Positions 8,271 to 18,500 of a stretch of DNA of 64,000 nt are shown here, one piece after another. The DNA comes from Saprospiraceae bacterium. GTDB taxonomy: Bacteria > Bacteroidota > Bacteroidia > Chitinophagales > Saprospiraceae. The stretch lies in assembly GCA_028280415.1 (NCBI GenBank), contig JANQLV010000050.1, forward strand, positions 62,001 through 126,000, given 5' to 3'. The position numbers and the translations under genes are program-made. Under the pieces are notes generated by a model. That model saw nothing but the letters and a program-made list of their open reading frames with translations. It made no database searches and had not been told where the DNA came from. How positions within the stretch are numbered: position 1 is the stretch's first letter; each line of letters opens with the position of its first letter.

Positions 8271-9899
8271 TTAATCCAAAAATTCTTCGTCAGGAGTGTT
8301 TCGTTTCCGAAAATTATTCAAAAACGTTTTTAACGATTCGTTTAAATCAGCAGGCTTCTCAGAGGAAGATTCATCAGAAGAGCCAAAATAAACTGTAGAA
8401 GAAGGAAAGGCAAAGTCAACACCGAGTAAATCAGCAAGCCGCAAAATTCCCAGAAGCATTTCTTCTTTGACTTTCAGCTCTTCGGCGTAGGAGTCCACCT
8501 GCAAATATACCCGAAACATAATATTGAGAGAAGAAGCATCCAGGGTACGCAAGTGCACATAATAACCTTCTTTATGTGTCCGTGGATGATGAAGGATTAG
8601 TCCTTTCAAACCTTCAATAAATTTTTCGATTTGATCCGGGCTCGTATCATAAGTGACGGTAAGGCTTGTATTCAAAAGGCGCATTATTCTAACGCCCATA
8701 TTGGTAATTGCCAAATTGGCAATAGTACCATTCGGAACAGATATGATAGAAGTGTCCAGGGTTTGTATCCGTGTGGTGCGAAAACCTACTTCCATCACAG
8801 TACCTTCTACACCACTTCCAGTAATATAATCCCCGATTTGAAAAGGTCGATCAAAGAAAATCATTGCCGAACCTATAAGATTCTTTACGGTATCCTGTGC
8901 TGCCAAAGCCAAAGCCAAACCACCAATAGATATCCCAGCGATCAAAGCTGCAATATTTACATCCAGCAAACGAAGGATATGGAAAACTCCGATGATGCTG
9001 AAAATCAACATTAAGGATCGGCGTATAATCGGAATCAATTGCTCATCCATGCGATGCTCCGTCCCTTTTGCAAAATCCATCGCATATTCCATCACGACAC
9101 GGACAATCCGAATCGCTAATACTACCAGAATAATAGTCATAACAATTCGCAAAACAAGTATCGTAATTTCTGCCGCAGCAATAGGTAACTGCAAAACCGG
9201 TACTAAAAGTCTGATTAGCCAAAACAAAAATAACAAGCTGAAAGCCTGAGCCACTTCAACTACTTTTTGTTTATCCCTAATTTCCAGTTTGAAATAACTT
9301 CGAAGGATTTTCCTGACCAGCGGTAATAAGATCCCCGATAAAATTTTATAAAACAACCAGCCAAAAACAACTACAATCAATACGGTCAAATATTGCCAGG
9401 TTGCTAATCCTAAAAATCTGTCTTGCCCCAGCTGCGGAAGCAAAGTAAGCAGTCGATCTGTTCCCAACGGATAAGTCGATTTGTGTAAGCGGGGAATTTG
9501 ATTAACCGTTTCCTGAGAAAAATACCATTTGCCATTGATTTTCTCCAGGTATACATCCGGTAATTCTTTGGGGAAAGGCGTATAGTATGGCTTTTGTGTT
9601 GTACTATCAATAAAATTAGCTTCCTGAGGTAATTGATTCAAGCGAACAAAAAGGCCATTACCATCAAAAACCTGTTTCAACTTGATCGCATTATTAATTC
9701 TGCTCAAGGAATCTTTTGACCGGATTAGAGTCACAGCAGCAATATCCGGCCGATAACTTTCAGGCTGTAAATAATAAAGGTGCACATACATGGTATTGTA
9801 CGGCGTTTCCAGCGTAGGCTCAGGAGCATTAGCAGATTGTGAAAAAGCCGAAGCCCCAAGAAACAAAAGACAAATAATACTAATAATGACTTTTTTCAT
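8271..9899 (-). CDS. MscS-family mechanosensitive channel with N-terminal periplasmic domain
   Basis: A 542-residue protein. A signal peptide (about 1-20) is followed by a periplasmic domain of about 145 residues, several membrane helices (about 165-330) and the MscS core. The pore helix is Gly/Ala-rich as expected (AALIAGISIGGLALALAAQ). It runs into the beta domain (FFDRPFQIGDYI, VEGTVMEVGFRTTRI, ISVPNGTIANLAITN) and a C-terminal alpha/beta domain with an acidic/Ser-rich tail. It would release solutes on hypo-osmotic shock across the inner membrane. The gene stands alone and is divergent from the large T9SS cargo gene. Confidence 0.93.
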   Translation of the reverse strand: MKKVIISIICLLFLGASAFSQSANAPEPTLETPYNTMYVHLYYLQPESYRPDIAAVTLIRSKDSLSRINNAIKLKQVFDGNGLFVRLNQLPQEANFIDSTTQKPYYTPFPKELPDVYLEKINGKWYFSQETVNQIPRLHKSTYPLGTDRLLTLLPQLGQDRFLGLATWQYLTVLIVVVFGWLFYKILSGILLPLVRKILRSYFKLEIRDKQKVVEVAQAFSLLFLFWLIRLLVPVLQLPIAAAEITILVLRIVMTIILVVLAIRIVRVVMEYAMDFAKGTEHRMDEQLIPIIRRSLMLIFSIIGVFHILRLLDVNIAALIAGISIGGLALALAAQDTVKNLIGSAMIFFDRPFQIGDYITGSGVEGTVMEVGFRTTRIQTLDTSIISVPNGTIANLAITNMGVRIMRLLNTSLTVTYDTSPDQIEKFIEGLKGLILHHPRTHKEGYYVHLRTLDASSLNIMFRVYLQVDSYAEELKVKEEMLLGILRLADLLGVDFAFPSSTVYFGSSDESSSEKPADLNESLKTFLNNFRKRNTPDEEFLD

Positions 9900-10516
9900 A
9901 GATTTTTTACCGCTTTACGCGAAGATATTAAATCCTAGAGAATCCTTTTTCTCTTCTATCCTACTTATTCAAAAAATACAATATTAGCCTGTCACAATAA
10001 CCCCATATTCAAGTATATTATAATTTAAAACTAATTCTAATATGCGAATGGAAACAGGGGAAAAATATAATTACCACTTCGCAATTCCCCGGGTCATTCC
10101 AAAACCGTTTTAATTATCCCGAACCGATAGCTTGTGGGTTATACTTGCGTATTACCCATTTGGAACTTGATGTATCAAACTCAAGCTTTTTACCTGGTCT
10201 TTTAAGAACAGTACGGGATAGTATGCCTATTCAGTACCCTGTTATTTGATAGTGATTTTTGAATCGTGTGTAGCTCGATCAGATGTCCTTTGGGATTTCA
10301 GGGTACGAAATAGTGCCAGAGCAAAAATTAATTAACAAAATATTTAAAACAGGAGGAGTTTAGATTTCAAATCTCTAAAACTCCTACCTGAAAAGCAGTT
10401 GATCTTCATGAAAAAATAAAGAGTATTCCGCTGAAAAGCCGGAAACCCAGTACACTTTTATCCGCACTCACTGGATAATAACACATCGTTCACTCTTTAT
10501 CTAAAATTGAAATTTC
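9900..10516. other. Long divergent intergenic region with a leader hairpin
   Basis: There are 617 bases without a convincing gene between the MscS and HYR-protein genes. The clear structure is a hairpin at 10354-10385: AGGAGTTTAGA pairs with TCTAAAACTCCT, with a single-base bulge. It would lie in the 5' leader of the downstream T9SS protein. I found no TAnnTTTG box close to 10517, so the leader may be long. Confidence 0.5.
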
Positions 10517-13500
10517 ATGAATGTAAAAGAACAAAACACACAAATTCTAAAAACCTTGCTGCTATGCCTTTTGATAGCATGCTCAGGGAAGCTTACCGCC
10601 CAGGCACTGGTCTGTGGCAGTGTATCTGTTGCCCTTTCTACTGATAATTGTACGGCTACTATAATGCCCGCCGATATTGTTGAAAACCAAGGAGATTTCC
10701 CGGGGTTTCCAGCTAATTTTAGTGTAGAACTATTTTTCGATACAGCTATGACGATGCCGGTACCAACCAGCCCGGTTTTAACAAGCGCCGAATTGGGTTT
10801 GATGATCATTGCACAAGTAATTTATGATCCACCGGTTGGAGCCGGAAACAACTGCTGGGTAACGATAGGCCCTGTCTCAGATTATGCCATCCCGGATTTG
10901 GATTGCCCGGCCACTGCCACAACGGTAAGTTGTACGGATGATTTACAACCTTCAACTGCGATGGGAGCAGTGCTTGGATTCCCAGTTGGACCAACAGTTA
11001 CGGTGATCGATAATGGCAATAATACCTACACCTTACAAAACTTTGATCCCTGTGGTGATGCTAGTCTGACTTTCATGGATGATGAAATATTGGGAGCCTG
11101 TCCGGGAGGACCTGTTAAAACTATCACCCGTACCTGGACCGTCACCGATGAGAGTAATAATATGACCTCCTGTCAAGAAATCATTATTGTCGAAAGAATT
11201 ACTAATGGTGCCTTGATTGTCTTTCCTCCTGATGTCAATTTGGAATGTGATGCCAGTAACCAGCCCAGTACCGATCCTGCTAATACCGGTTTTCCTACGA
11301 TTAACGGGGTTGATATTGGAAACTTGCCCAATAGCTGCGAATTACAGTCCCTTCCAACGGATATCGTGATCGATCAATGTGGCAATACGTCAATCACTAA
11401 TCGCCAATGGCAGGTTTTCGACTGTATGGGCAATGAAATTGCCCAGGGCAATCAGGTTATAAAAATAATGGATAACATAGCACCCATGATTACCTGTCCT
11501 GCAGATATTACCGTCAGTACCGGACAAAACATTTGTATCGCTTCAGCAAATCTTGCAGCAGCAACTACAAGTGATGCTTGTTCTGCAGTGACAACATCTA
11601 CTTCAGCCAGTAATGGAGTAATCATTGGAAACATTATCACAAATCTTCCTTTAGGAAATACAACTGTTACAATAACAGCAACAGATGCTTGCGATAATGA
11701 AAGTGATTGTACTTATACCATTACTGCGGAAGATCAGGTTCCGCCTACCCCGATTTGCGAAACAGCACATACGGTTTCGCTAACTAATGCCGATCCGACT
11801 GCAGTACCAGCCTTTGTATTCGACGATGGTAGCTATGATGCTTGCAGCGATGTAAGCTTTTTAGTCAGCAGGATGGAGGGCACACAGTGTACGTTTACGG
11901 ATGCAACAAATTTTGACAACTTTGTTCCATTCTATTGCTGCGATATCGGAGAAACAATTATGGTAACCTTACAGGTAATGGATGCTGCCGGTAATACTAA
12001 TAGCTGTATGGTAGAAGTCACGGTTCAGGATAAGATCGATCCATTGATTACCTGCCCGGAAAATAAAGTTCTGGACTGTCATCAGGATCATACGGACCTT
12101 TCTGTCACCGGTCAGGCTACAGCTATAGACAACTGTGCTACAATCGTTCCTACGTTTAATGATTCCGGGAGTCTCAATAGTTGTGGTGTAGGTACAATTA
12201 TTCGTACCTGGACTGCGGATGATGGCAATGGAAATATTTCGAATTGTATACAAACCATTACTGTTGAAAACCAAAGCCCCTTTTTCATTAACATCAATAA
12301 TGATAATGATCCAACTGATGATGTTATCTGGCCAGCAGATATTTCCAGTTCAGGCTGTACTTTGCCTGCTTCCACTGGCGAACCAACAATCCTCAATGAA
12401 GATTTATGTTCCCAGGTGGGTTTTCTGGAACCAGACGATTTTACAATGATAATTGCCAATGGCTGTATCCGAATTTTAAGAACCTGGACCGTCTTTGATC
12501 ACTGCCAGACCAGTGTCAATGGCGGATGTGGAAATGCGACCCTGGACGCTGCCAATATTGCCTGCTGGACTTATACTCAAACTATCGACGTGATTAGTAC
12601 AGATGCTCCGGTAATTACTGCTTGTGATGCTCCGGCTGATTTTTGTTCCTTCGATCCTAACTGTGCAACGGGAACGGCCACTCTTACGGTAACAGCAGAG
12701 GACGATTGCAATGAATTGAATTTTAATTATGAAATTGATCTGGATTATCTCAATAATCCGGGCATTGATATTCCATGGACCGCCGATCCGGGGAACGATG
12801 GAAGCCTTACGGATAACTTCCCATTAGGCACACACCTGATTCGTTGGAAAGTCGAAGATTTTTGTGGCAATTTCAGTATGTGCGAATATCCGTTTACGAT
12901 CAGAGATTGCAAGGCTCCTACGCCCATTGTACTGACCTCAATTGCCCGAAATCTCATGGCCGGATTATGTATGATCGAAGTTGATCCAAGAGAATGGGAT
13001 AATGCAGGTTCTCCAAGTTTTGACAATTGTGGCCCAATCGCCGAATGGCGAATTATCAGTCCTTCACAAAATAATAATGGTTCAACGCCACCGCTTGGAG
13101 CTACTGCTACCTGGACATTCACCGATGCGGGAATACATTCTGTAGACCTGTGGTTAAGAGATGTAAATGGAAACTGGACTTTTGAATCCGTAAATATTTC
13201 GGTACAGGATAATAATGTTCCGCCTTGCAGCAGTCCTCCGGGATATGCCCAGGTCTCTGGTGCCATCCAAAATGAAGAAGGAGAAGAAGTAGAACATGTC
13301 ATGGTAGAAATCACCGGAGACATGGAAGAATCGGAAGAAACCGGAGATGACGGAACCTATCAATTTGACTTACCTATTGAAAATAACTATACTATCAATC
13401 CTGAAAGAAGTGATGATCCGCTTAATGGGGTTTCGACTTACGATATTTTAAAAATCAGTCAGCATATTCTGGAACTGGACCTATTGGATAGCCCCTACAA

Positions 13501-14482
13501 AATGATCGCGGCGGATATCAATCGCTCGGGTGAAATTACCACGCTGGATGTCGTCGCTTTACGAAGACTCATCTTATACATTGATACGACTTTTCAAAAC
13601 AATACTTCGTGGAGATTTGTAGATGCCAACTTCGTTTTTCCAAACCCGGACGATCCTTTTGCAAGTAGTTTCCCTGAAACGTATAGTATCAATAACCTCA
13701 GTGAGAATATGCAGGCGCATTTTATAGGTATCAAAACCGGTGATGTGAATTGTAGTGCTGCCGCCAATGACCTGACCGGGAATAATACGGATCGTACGCA
13801 GGGAGAAGATTTTAATTTCATTATAAAAAACCAAACACTTAAAGCCGGGAACACTTATGAAATCGAATTTATGATGGCCGAAGTAGAAGACTTTCTGGGT
13901 TATCAATTTACATTAGAATTCGATCCTGAGGTTTTAGCATTTGAGCATATAGTTCCCGGAGAACTCGAAGGTATTCAGCAAAATAATTTCGGCTTAGCCC
14001 AGGCTGATCAAGGCATTATTACCAGTAGCTGGAATACGATCAAAGGTATGAACCCGAGTAGGGATAAGGCCTTCGGTATCCGTTTTAGAGCTTTGAAAAA
14101 TACAACGCTCAATTCAGTAATTACTATCAATTCAAAGTATACTGCTGCTGAAGCTTATATTGGAAATAACATTTCGGAAGTTTCGCTGTTGATCGAATCT
14201 GAGCAAAACCCGCTGACGAGCATCTTCCAGCTTTATCAAAATCGTCCAAATCCATTTAAAGAAGAGACTTTGATCAGTTTCTATCTCCCAGAAGCAAACG
14301 AAGGTCGTTTGACCATTTATAATCTTGCGGGACAAATTGTAAAAAGTATTAATGGAGATTTTTCAGCTGGTTATAATGAATTGAGTATTAATCGATCTGC
14401 TTTCAAAGGCAATGGTGTATTCTATTATCGATTAGAAGTAGCCGATCACATTGCTACGAAAAGGATGATACTGCTCGAATAG
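10517..14482 (+). CDS. Large T9SS-secreted adhesin-like protein with HYR-like repeats, dockerin-like and cohesin-like modules
   Basis: A 1321-residue secreted protein. The signal peptide ends near TAQA (about residue 30). It is followed by Cys-rich beta-sandwich repeats of the HYR type, for example MITCPADITVSTG and LITCPENKVLDCH, with many TDxCxN-type motifs. Near residue 915 a carboxypeptidase-regulatory-like segment begins. At about 975-1020 a dockerin-like duplicated helix-loop-helix follows (STYDILKISQHIL, then ADINRSGEITTLDVVALRRL). At about 1100-1215 there is a cohesin-like beta domain (YQFTLEFDPEVLAFEHI). The C-terminus is a T9SS type A sorting domain (FQLYQNRPNPFKEETLISF, YNLAGQIVK, KRMILLE). 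Role inferred: cell-surface adhesion or matrix protein. A terminator follows 34 bases after the stop. Confidence 0.9.
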   Translation: MNVKEQNTQILKTLLLCLLIACSGKLTAQALVCGSVSVALSTDNCTATIMPADIVENQGDFPGFPANFSVELFFDTAMTMPVPTSPVLTSAELGLMIIAQVIYDPPVGAGNNCWVTIGPVSDYAIPDLDCPATATTVSCTDDLQPSTAMGAVLGFPVGPTVTVIDNGNNTYTLQNFDPCGDASLTFMDDEILGACPGGPVKTITRTWTVTDESNNMTSCQEIIIVERITNGALIVFPPDVNLECDASNQPSTDPANTGFPTINGVDIGNLPNSCELQSLPTDIVIDQCGNTSITNRQWQVFDCMGNEIAQGNQVIKIMDNIAPMITCPADITVSTGQNICIASANLAAATTSDACSAVTTSTSASNGVIIGNIITNLPLGNTTVTITATDACDNESDCTYTITAEDQVPPTPICETAHTVSLTNADPTAVPAFVFDDGSYDACSDVSFLVSRMEGTQCTFTDATNFDNFVPFYCCDIGETIMVTLQVMDAAGNTNSCMVEVTVQDKIDPLITCPENKVLDCHQDHTDLSVTGQATAIDNCATIVPTFNDSGSLNSCGVGTIIRTWTADDGNGNISNCIQTITVENQSPFFININNDNDPTDDVIWPADISSSGCTLPASTGEPTILNEDLCSQVGFLEPDDFTMIIANGCIRILRTWTVFDHCQTSVNGGCGNATLDAANIACWTYTQTIDVISTDAPVITACDAPADFCSFDPNCATGTATLTVTAEDDCNELNFNYEIDLDYLNNPGIDIPWTADPGNDGSLTDNFPLGTHLIRWKVEDFCGNFSMCEYPFTIRDCKAPTPIVLTSIARNLMAGLCMIEVDPREWDNAGSPSFDNCGPIAEWRIISPSQNNNGSTPPLGATATWTFTDAGIHSVDLWLRDVNGNWTFESVNISVQDNNVPPCSSPPGYAQVSGAIQNEEGEEVEHVMVEITGDMEESEETGDDGTYQFDLPIENNYTINPERSDDPLNGVSTYDILKISQHILELDLLDSPYKMIAADINRSGEITTLDVVALRRLILYIDTTFQNNTSWRFVDANFVFPNPDDPFASSFPETYSINNLSENMQAHFIGIKTGDVNCSAAANDLTGNNTDRTQGEDFNFIIKNQTLKAGNTYEIEFMMAEVEDFLGYQFTLEFDPEVLAFEHIVPGELEGIQQNNFGLAQADQGIITSSWNTIKGMNPSRDKAFGIRFRALKNTTLNSVITINSKYTAAEAYIGNNISEVSLLIESEQNPLTSIFQLYQNRPNPFKEETLISFYLPEANEGRLTIYNLAGQIVKSINGDFSAGYNELSINRSAFKGNGVFYYRLEVADHIATKRMILLE

Positions 14483-14516
14483 TTAGATTTTTTTTCATGA
14501 GATCAATATGTCAAAG

Positions 14517-14549
14517 AGCCTTCCCTTCGCGGGTAAGGCTTTTTTTATT
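14517..14549 (+). terminator. Intrinsic terminator after the HYR-repeat T9SS gene
   Basis: Stem AGCCTTCCC (14517-14525) pairs with GGGTAAGGCT (14531-14540), with one unpaired base. A T7 run and ATTT follow. Confidence 0.85.
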
Positions 14550-14588
14550 TGCTACTGCATTTTCCTCATATAAACCTGCAAAAAGTAT

Positions 14589-15278
14589 TTAATCATTAAA
14601 AATAAAAAAGCCAAAACCTCCCGGATCGCGAATAATCACATTATCAACAATACCTTCATCATTGAAAGCTGTGATTTCTTCCGAGATCGGAATATTTAAG
14701 TTCCTAATTTTCTGAATAATCTTCGGATTGTCTTCTTTTCCATTGAAGTAAGTAAGGGAGGGGTTGAAAAACAAATGTGGGCAGGCATTGGGTTTCATAA
14801 TACTCAAGCCTATTTTTTCCTTGTTTTCCAAAGCTATCCAGCCTTGCTCCAATGTCCCCATAGTAACCGAAAAACCCAGGATTTGCCAAATATTTAGCGC
14901 CTTTTGCACATCCGTTGTTTCAAGACTCATCCCCGCACAATTTCCCAATACCGAAGCAGGAACTCCAGTGCTTTCCACCGCTACGCCCTGGCCCTCGATA
15001 AGGTAAATCCAGGTTCCGCTTGGATCACTCAGCAAATAACCCCCATCTACTTTCAGGACATGAGTTTGTTTTTCCAGTTCCTCCACTTCACTGGTCCATG
15101 AATCTGCGTATAATTTTACCCCCGCACGAGCAAAGCGATCCGGATTGATCTCTATACAGACTTTTCCATCACTAACCAGGCAAGGGGCAGATTCGGAAAT
15201 GATTTGAAAGTCGAGTTTAGAATAAAAATCCAGGCTTTCTTCAATATTATTGGTTGGAGTTTGGATGATCGTATTCAT
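14589..15278 (-). CDS. Two-domain VOC (glyoxalase/bleomycin-resistance fold) protein
   Basis: A 229-residue protein made of two VOC modules of about 110 residues. The first is NTIIQTPTNNIEESLDFYSK ... WIYLIEG. The second is NCAGMSLETTDVQKALNIW ... FGFFIFND. The beta-alpha-beta-beta-beta pattern and the pairing NIEESLDFYSKLDFQI / DVQKALNIWQILGFSV are typical. Few of the usual metal-binding His/Glu positions can be placed with confidence, so it may be a non-metal VOC protein that binds a small molecule. The substrate is unknown. It stands alone, convergent with the HYR protein gene. Confidence 0.85.
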   Translation of the reverse strand: MNTIIQTPTNNIEESLDFYSKLDFQIISESAPCLVSDGKVCIEINPDRFARAGVKLYADSWTSEVEELEKQTHVLKVDGGYLLSDPSGTWIYLIEGQGVAVESTGVPASVLGNCAGMSLETTDVQKALNIWQILGFSVTMGTLEQGWIALENKEKIGLSIMKPNACPHLFFNPSLTYFNGKEDNPKIIQKIRNLNIPISEEITAFNDEGIVDNVIIRDPGGFGFFIFND

Positions 15279-15523
15279 ATTATAAAAGCGTATGTATATT
15301 TTAAATCATAGAACAAATTCGGGCAAGGGTCGGGAGTTTTGCGAAGACAGTATTTATTATTTTTGAAAGTAATAAAAAAATCCCAAACCTGGCTCTGTGC
15401 AGCATTTAGGATTTTCGAAAAATTTATTAAAAAACTATTCTTATTTCTATAATTCAGTCACATTGGGATACAAAGTTTCACTGAAAATTTATAATCAATT
15501 TCGCGAAACTTCATGCTCAAAAA

Positions 15524-18500
15524 TTACATTTTAACCAACTCTCGTGTAACTGAAAAATCGTCTCCAATAATTCTCAACAAGTATAGACCTTTAGGGAATT
15601 GGCCGACATTCAACTCATAGAGGTATTCTTCAGCGGATTCAATTTGATCTACAGAAAGCCTTTTACCATTAATATCCATTAGTTCAATCTGAGCGCTTCC
15701 GGAAAAATTTCTCAATAAAATATTAGCAGTCCCTGCAACCGGATTAGGATATATGAGTACTTTTTCTGTTTCTAGTTCCGGTTCATCCGTATTGATAATG
15801 ATATCATTCCGTATGAAAAAATCCAGGCTGGTATGTATAATTCCATTGATATCAATCGGTCCGGGTGTACCGGTTCCTTTGACGGTTCCATTGGCATTTC
15901 TGAAAACAGCTGATATCCAATGAACGTGTTGATTATCGGATAATCCATAGTAATCCTGAGGTACAAAAGTAATCTGCCATTTATCTACTTCGCCCGGAAC
16001 CGGGCTCATCTCTCCTACTCCATCATCTTCGCCCCAGTTGCCAACGACATTGTTCCAGGAATTATTCCAGGGGGTAGTTGACTCCACAAAGCTGACTCCA
16101 CTATGCATATAGACTTTATCCGCCCCTATCAACTCTCCATTTCCTTTGCGCGCATTAAATGTAACAGTGATTTCTTCATCTATCAAAAATCCGCTCGGTT
16201 CTATGCTTACGAATGGGCCATCATCTTCGATATTAAAATAGATCGTACTATTGCGAAAGCCCATTCCCTGGTTGATATTATTCTCATCTCTGAAAAACAT
16301 TCCAATTCTAAATGCATCCTCATCAGCTGCCAGACCATAATAATCCGCAGGTGTCAGCGTAATCTCCCAGATATCTTCACTCACCTCTGTCATCTCTCCT
16401 ATCCCATCATCCATAAAAGTTCCAACTACATTTTCCAACTCCGTTCCGGAGGGACTATCCAGTACCAGCCCGGAATGGAAGTACACTTTATTGGCTCCAA
16501 CCAAACCGGCCGTTCCATTGGGGAATGCCTTGGTCGCATCGAAGGTAATCGTGATTTCCTGATTTTTGGTAAATGGAAAAGGATTAATCCGTACCGGGTT
16601 TTCATAAACTTCCACTACGCCTTCCATTCCTTCAGAAAGTCGTTCAGTAGTATAAATATGCCACTGTCCGGCTTTTAGCTCTATTGCTTCGGCTACATTT
16701 GAAACCGTAATTGAATCTCCGGAAAAATAATCATACCAGATGCCGGTTTGAGTAAACTGCGGATCAATATTTTCGGTATCCAAACCAAAGTTTCCGATAA
16801 CTACCAGATCGTTCCCGGGAGTATCATAGACCAATCGTCTGGTGTATCCCGTTTCTTTGTGATTCGTCGCAGCATCGGCCAGAGTTTGTGCTTGGATTTG
16901 ATTTCTAACATCCAGGATTCCCTGGTAAGTACTATAAATATGTCGACGCAGGGGATCTTCATAATACCCCAGGCCATCCAGTCCCCAGGGAAGTGGCTTA
17001 TTTCCGGTACGTCCATTAAAATCAATGTGAATATCATAACCCAACTCATCAAACTGCCAGAGCATCTTAGGTCCGGGGTACAAGAACGTAAAGGCCGCAG
17101 CCATTTTCACTCTTTCGTACATGATCAAGGGGTCTTTTGCATTATAAACACCATTATTAAGCCCTTCGGAAAGTACATGTTCGGCAATTCGTCTCTCATC
17201 ATGACTGTTAAAAAAGGAAACATGGCTTTGTGCATCCATCCCTCCGAATCCTCCGGTATTATTACCTACAGTGATTGGGACATAATCATAGCTCCGGTTA
17301 CGCCACATTTTCATCCCGTAATCTGCTAATTCCTGCTCTTCATCCCAGGGGCCCCAATGCTCCAAAATGATATAAGTTTCGGGGTCCTCCTCCCATATCT
17401 CATCCGTCATTCTTTTCAGAATATCAATACGCGACTGGTCATAATTATCAATGCTTCCTCCTGGTTCATAATTGGTAAATCCTTTAGTAAAATCAAAACG
17501 ATAGCCATCGATATGATACTCCGAAATCCAGAATTTATTTACTCGATCCAAAAATCTTTTAGTGTAATCAGATTCATGATCCCAGTCATAACCCCATTCG
17601 AAGGGACCAACATGATCTTGGTTGAACCAGGGACTATCTTCAGTGGGTGCTCCATTTTCGAAATACAGTTTCACCATCGGATTCTGTCCAAAAGCATGAT
17701 TCATTACCACATCCATTATTACGGCCAGGCCATTCTGGTGTGCTATTTCAATAAATTTTTTCAAATCATTTTTAGGTCCATAGTATTTATCCGGTGCAAA
17801 ATAATAGGCTGGATTATAGCCCCAGGATTCATTACCTTCAAACTCATTGAAGGGCATTAATTCAATGGCATCTACCCCAAGATTTTTGATATAATCGAGG
17901 GTGTCGATCAGATCGGCAAAAGTATGTGTGCCAATAAAGTCTCTGAGCAATAATTCATAAATTACCAGGTGTTCCACATCTGGCCTTTGCCAGTCTGCTT
18001 CGGAAGCGGCCCATTGATATTCCTCTTGCCCGGTTTGTAAAACAGTAGCGTATTGAAACTCCGTACGATCATACACCACAAGATTGGGATAAGTCTCTTC
18101 GCCGATAAAACCATCGTTCCAGGGATCAGCAGCTTTTTCCGCATAGGGATCTCCGATTTTCACATTATCTTCTACCCAATATTGAAAAACATACTCTTGC
18201 ATTGGAGTTAAACCAGTAAGCTCCGCCCAAAGGAATTCTCCGTCGGGTGTGCGCTTCATTTGATGCTCGTTCAGCACTTGCCAATCCGAAAAATCTCCCA
18301 CGACATAAGCATATTCTTTCCCCGGGGCTTCGAGGACAAGTGTAACTTTGGTATCATCATTTTCATCATAATTAATCCCCGGAATAACATCAGCAGGAAG
18401 TTCTGCTACAGGAGAAGGGCTAATAATGATCGCATTAAAGGATTTTATTGCTTCTACTTCTTCTCCAGCTATGGTAGCTGTTACTCTAATGTTTATAACA

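Noticed and set aside
12112-13323. Antisense frames inside the large T9SS gene (115 and 192 residues)
   Set aside because: They mirror the repetitive HYR coding sequence and lack domains.
16103-17860. Long frames on the plus strand opposite the amylase gene (191, 193 and 167 residues)
   Set aside because: They are shadow frames of a clearly coding minus-strand gene with GH13 motifs.
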